From Phytopseudomonas straminea (GTDB lineage Bacteria; Pseudomonadota; Gammaproteobacteria; Pseudomonadales; Pseudomonadaceae): DNA of 64,000 nt. The stretch lies in contig NZ_FOMO01000002.1 of assembly GCF_900112645.1 (NCBI RefSeq), forward strand, positions 429,593 to 493,592. Direction: 5' to 3'. Positions 63,445-64,000 of the stretch are shown piece by piece (position 1 is the first letter of the stretch; each line of letters opens with the position of its first letter). The position numbers and the translations under genes were made by a program. Under the pieces are notes generated by a model. It was not told where the DNA came from, made no database searches, and saw only the letters and a program-made list of their open reading frames with translations.

Positions 63445-64000
63445 ATGGGCAACTCAAACGACAAACGCCCACCACTGCCCCACGTACCGGTGCTCGATCC
63501 AGCCGAGTTCGAAAAAACCTGGCGTGACAGCCAACATTTGCTGGCCGCTCTCAATGGTGCTGGCCTCGGCGCCTGGTTCTGGAACCTCGATACCGGCGAG
63601 GTTAGCTGGTCACGTGGCGCCCAGAAGGTCTTCGGCCTGGATCCGACCCGCCCCCTCAGTGATCCGGTCAACTACATCGAACTGATTCCCGAAGAAGAGC
63701 GCGACGAGGTGCTGCGTCTGTTTCAGGCAGTGATCGACGGCTCACCTACCGCCGCACCCATCCGCCACCGTATCCGCTGGCCGGATGGCAGCCTGCACTG
63801 GATCGAGATCACCGGCAGCCTGCAGGTCGGCGAGGGCCGGCAGAACCGAATGTTCGGCGTGGTGCGCGATATCACCCGCCAACGGGCACAGGAGCAGGCA
63901 CTAGCCGATAGCCAGGAACGTCTGCGCCTGGCGCTCGAGTCGGCCGAACTGGGCACCTGGGACTGGCACATCCCCAGCAATACCATGTTCGCCTCGCCCC
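63445..64000 (+). CDS. PAS-domain sensor protein (N-terminal part, cut by window edge)
   Basis: The first 185 codons are in the window; GAGGAAAG precedes the ATG at 63445. The first PAS domain spans about 27-150 (LLAALNGAGLGAWFWNLDTG, VFGLDPTRPL, RIRWPDGSLHWIEITGSL, then the PAC tail FGVVRDITRQRAQEQALADS). A second PAS begins at about 160 (RLRLALESAELGTWDWHI). Such proteins usually continue into histidine kinase or GGDEF/EAL output; which one is beyond the edge. Confidence 0.85.
   Translation, partial: MGNSNDKRPPLPHVPVLDPAEFEKTWRDSQHLLAALNGAGLGAWFWNLDTGEVSWSRGAQKVFGLDPTRPLSDPVNYIELIPEEERDEVLRLFQAVIDGSPTAAPIRHRIRWPDGSLHWIEITGSLQVGEGRQNRMFGVVRDITRQRAQEQALADSQERLRLALESAELGTWDWHIPSNTMFASP

Overview
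This window is a high-GC gammaproteobacterial chromosome segment, almost certainly from a Pseudomonas species. From about 44 kb to the right edge the order is leuC-leuD-leuB-asd-usg-fimV-truA-trpF-accD-folC-SPOR protein-cvpA-purF-metZ-SDR, the conserved Pseudomonas housekeeping order. An nfxB-mexC-mexD efflux locus at 32.7-37.7 kb points to the same genus.

Region 1 (1-31.4 kb) is a nearly complete second flagellar system of the lateral (Laf, Vibrio/Aeromonas) type. Read from the left: flgK (partial), J, I, H, G, F, E, D, C, B on the minus strand; divergent flgA; flagellin lafA; a ToxR-like regulator (lafZ-like) translationally coupled to a small membrane-anchored protein; then, in transcription order on the minus strand, flgM, flgN, lafB(fliD), lafC(fliS), lafD(fliT-like), lafE(fliK), lafF(fliL), lafS(fliA sigma), lafT(motA), lafU(motB); then lafK, fliE, F, G, H, I, J on the minus strand; and fliM, N, P, Q, R, flhB, flhA on the plus strand, closed by a convergent PilZ-like gene. 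Together these encode the MS ring, rod, P and L rings, hook, filament, cap, chaperones, export gate and ATPase, switch, stator, a sigma-28/anti-sigma pair and a sigma-54 activator. flgL, the expected gene after flgK, would lie beyond the left edge. Unusual points: a FlgJ fused to a lytic transglycosylase instead of a glucosaminidase, a FliM with no recognisable CheY-binding peptide, an FlhB with NPQH in place of NPTH, and the ToxRS-like gene pair.

Region 2 (31.4-44.2 kb) is accessory: an HTH gene coupled to an unknown gene, nfxB divergent from mexC (which carries a frameshift) and mexD with no oprJ after it, an azoreductase, a chemoreceptor, an EAL phosphodiesterase, an AraC regulator and glpT.

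Region 3 (44.1-64 kb) starts with a tRNA-Val/tRNA-Asp/tRNA-Asp cluster with a strong terminator, then the core block for methionine, purine, folate, fatty-acid, tryptophan, lysine/threonine (asd) and leucine synthesis plus the FimV polar hub, and ends with a LysR regulator divergent from leuC and the start of a PAS-domain sensor cut by the window edge.

No insertion sequences, phage genes or CRISPR arrays were seen.
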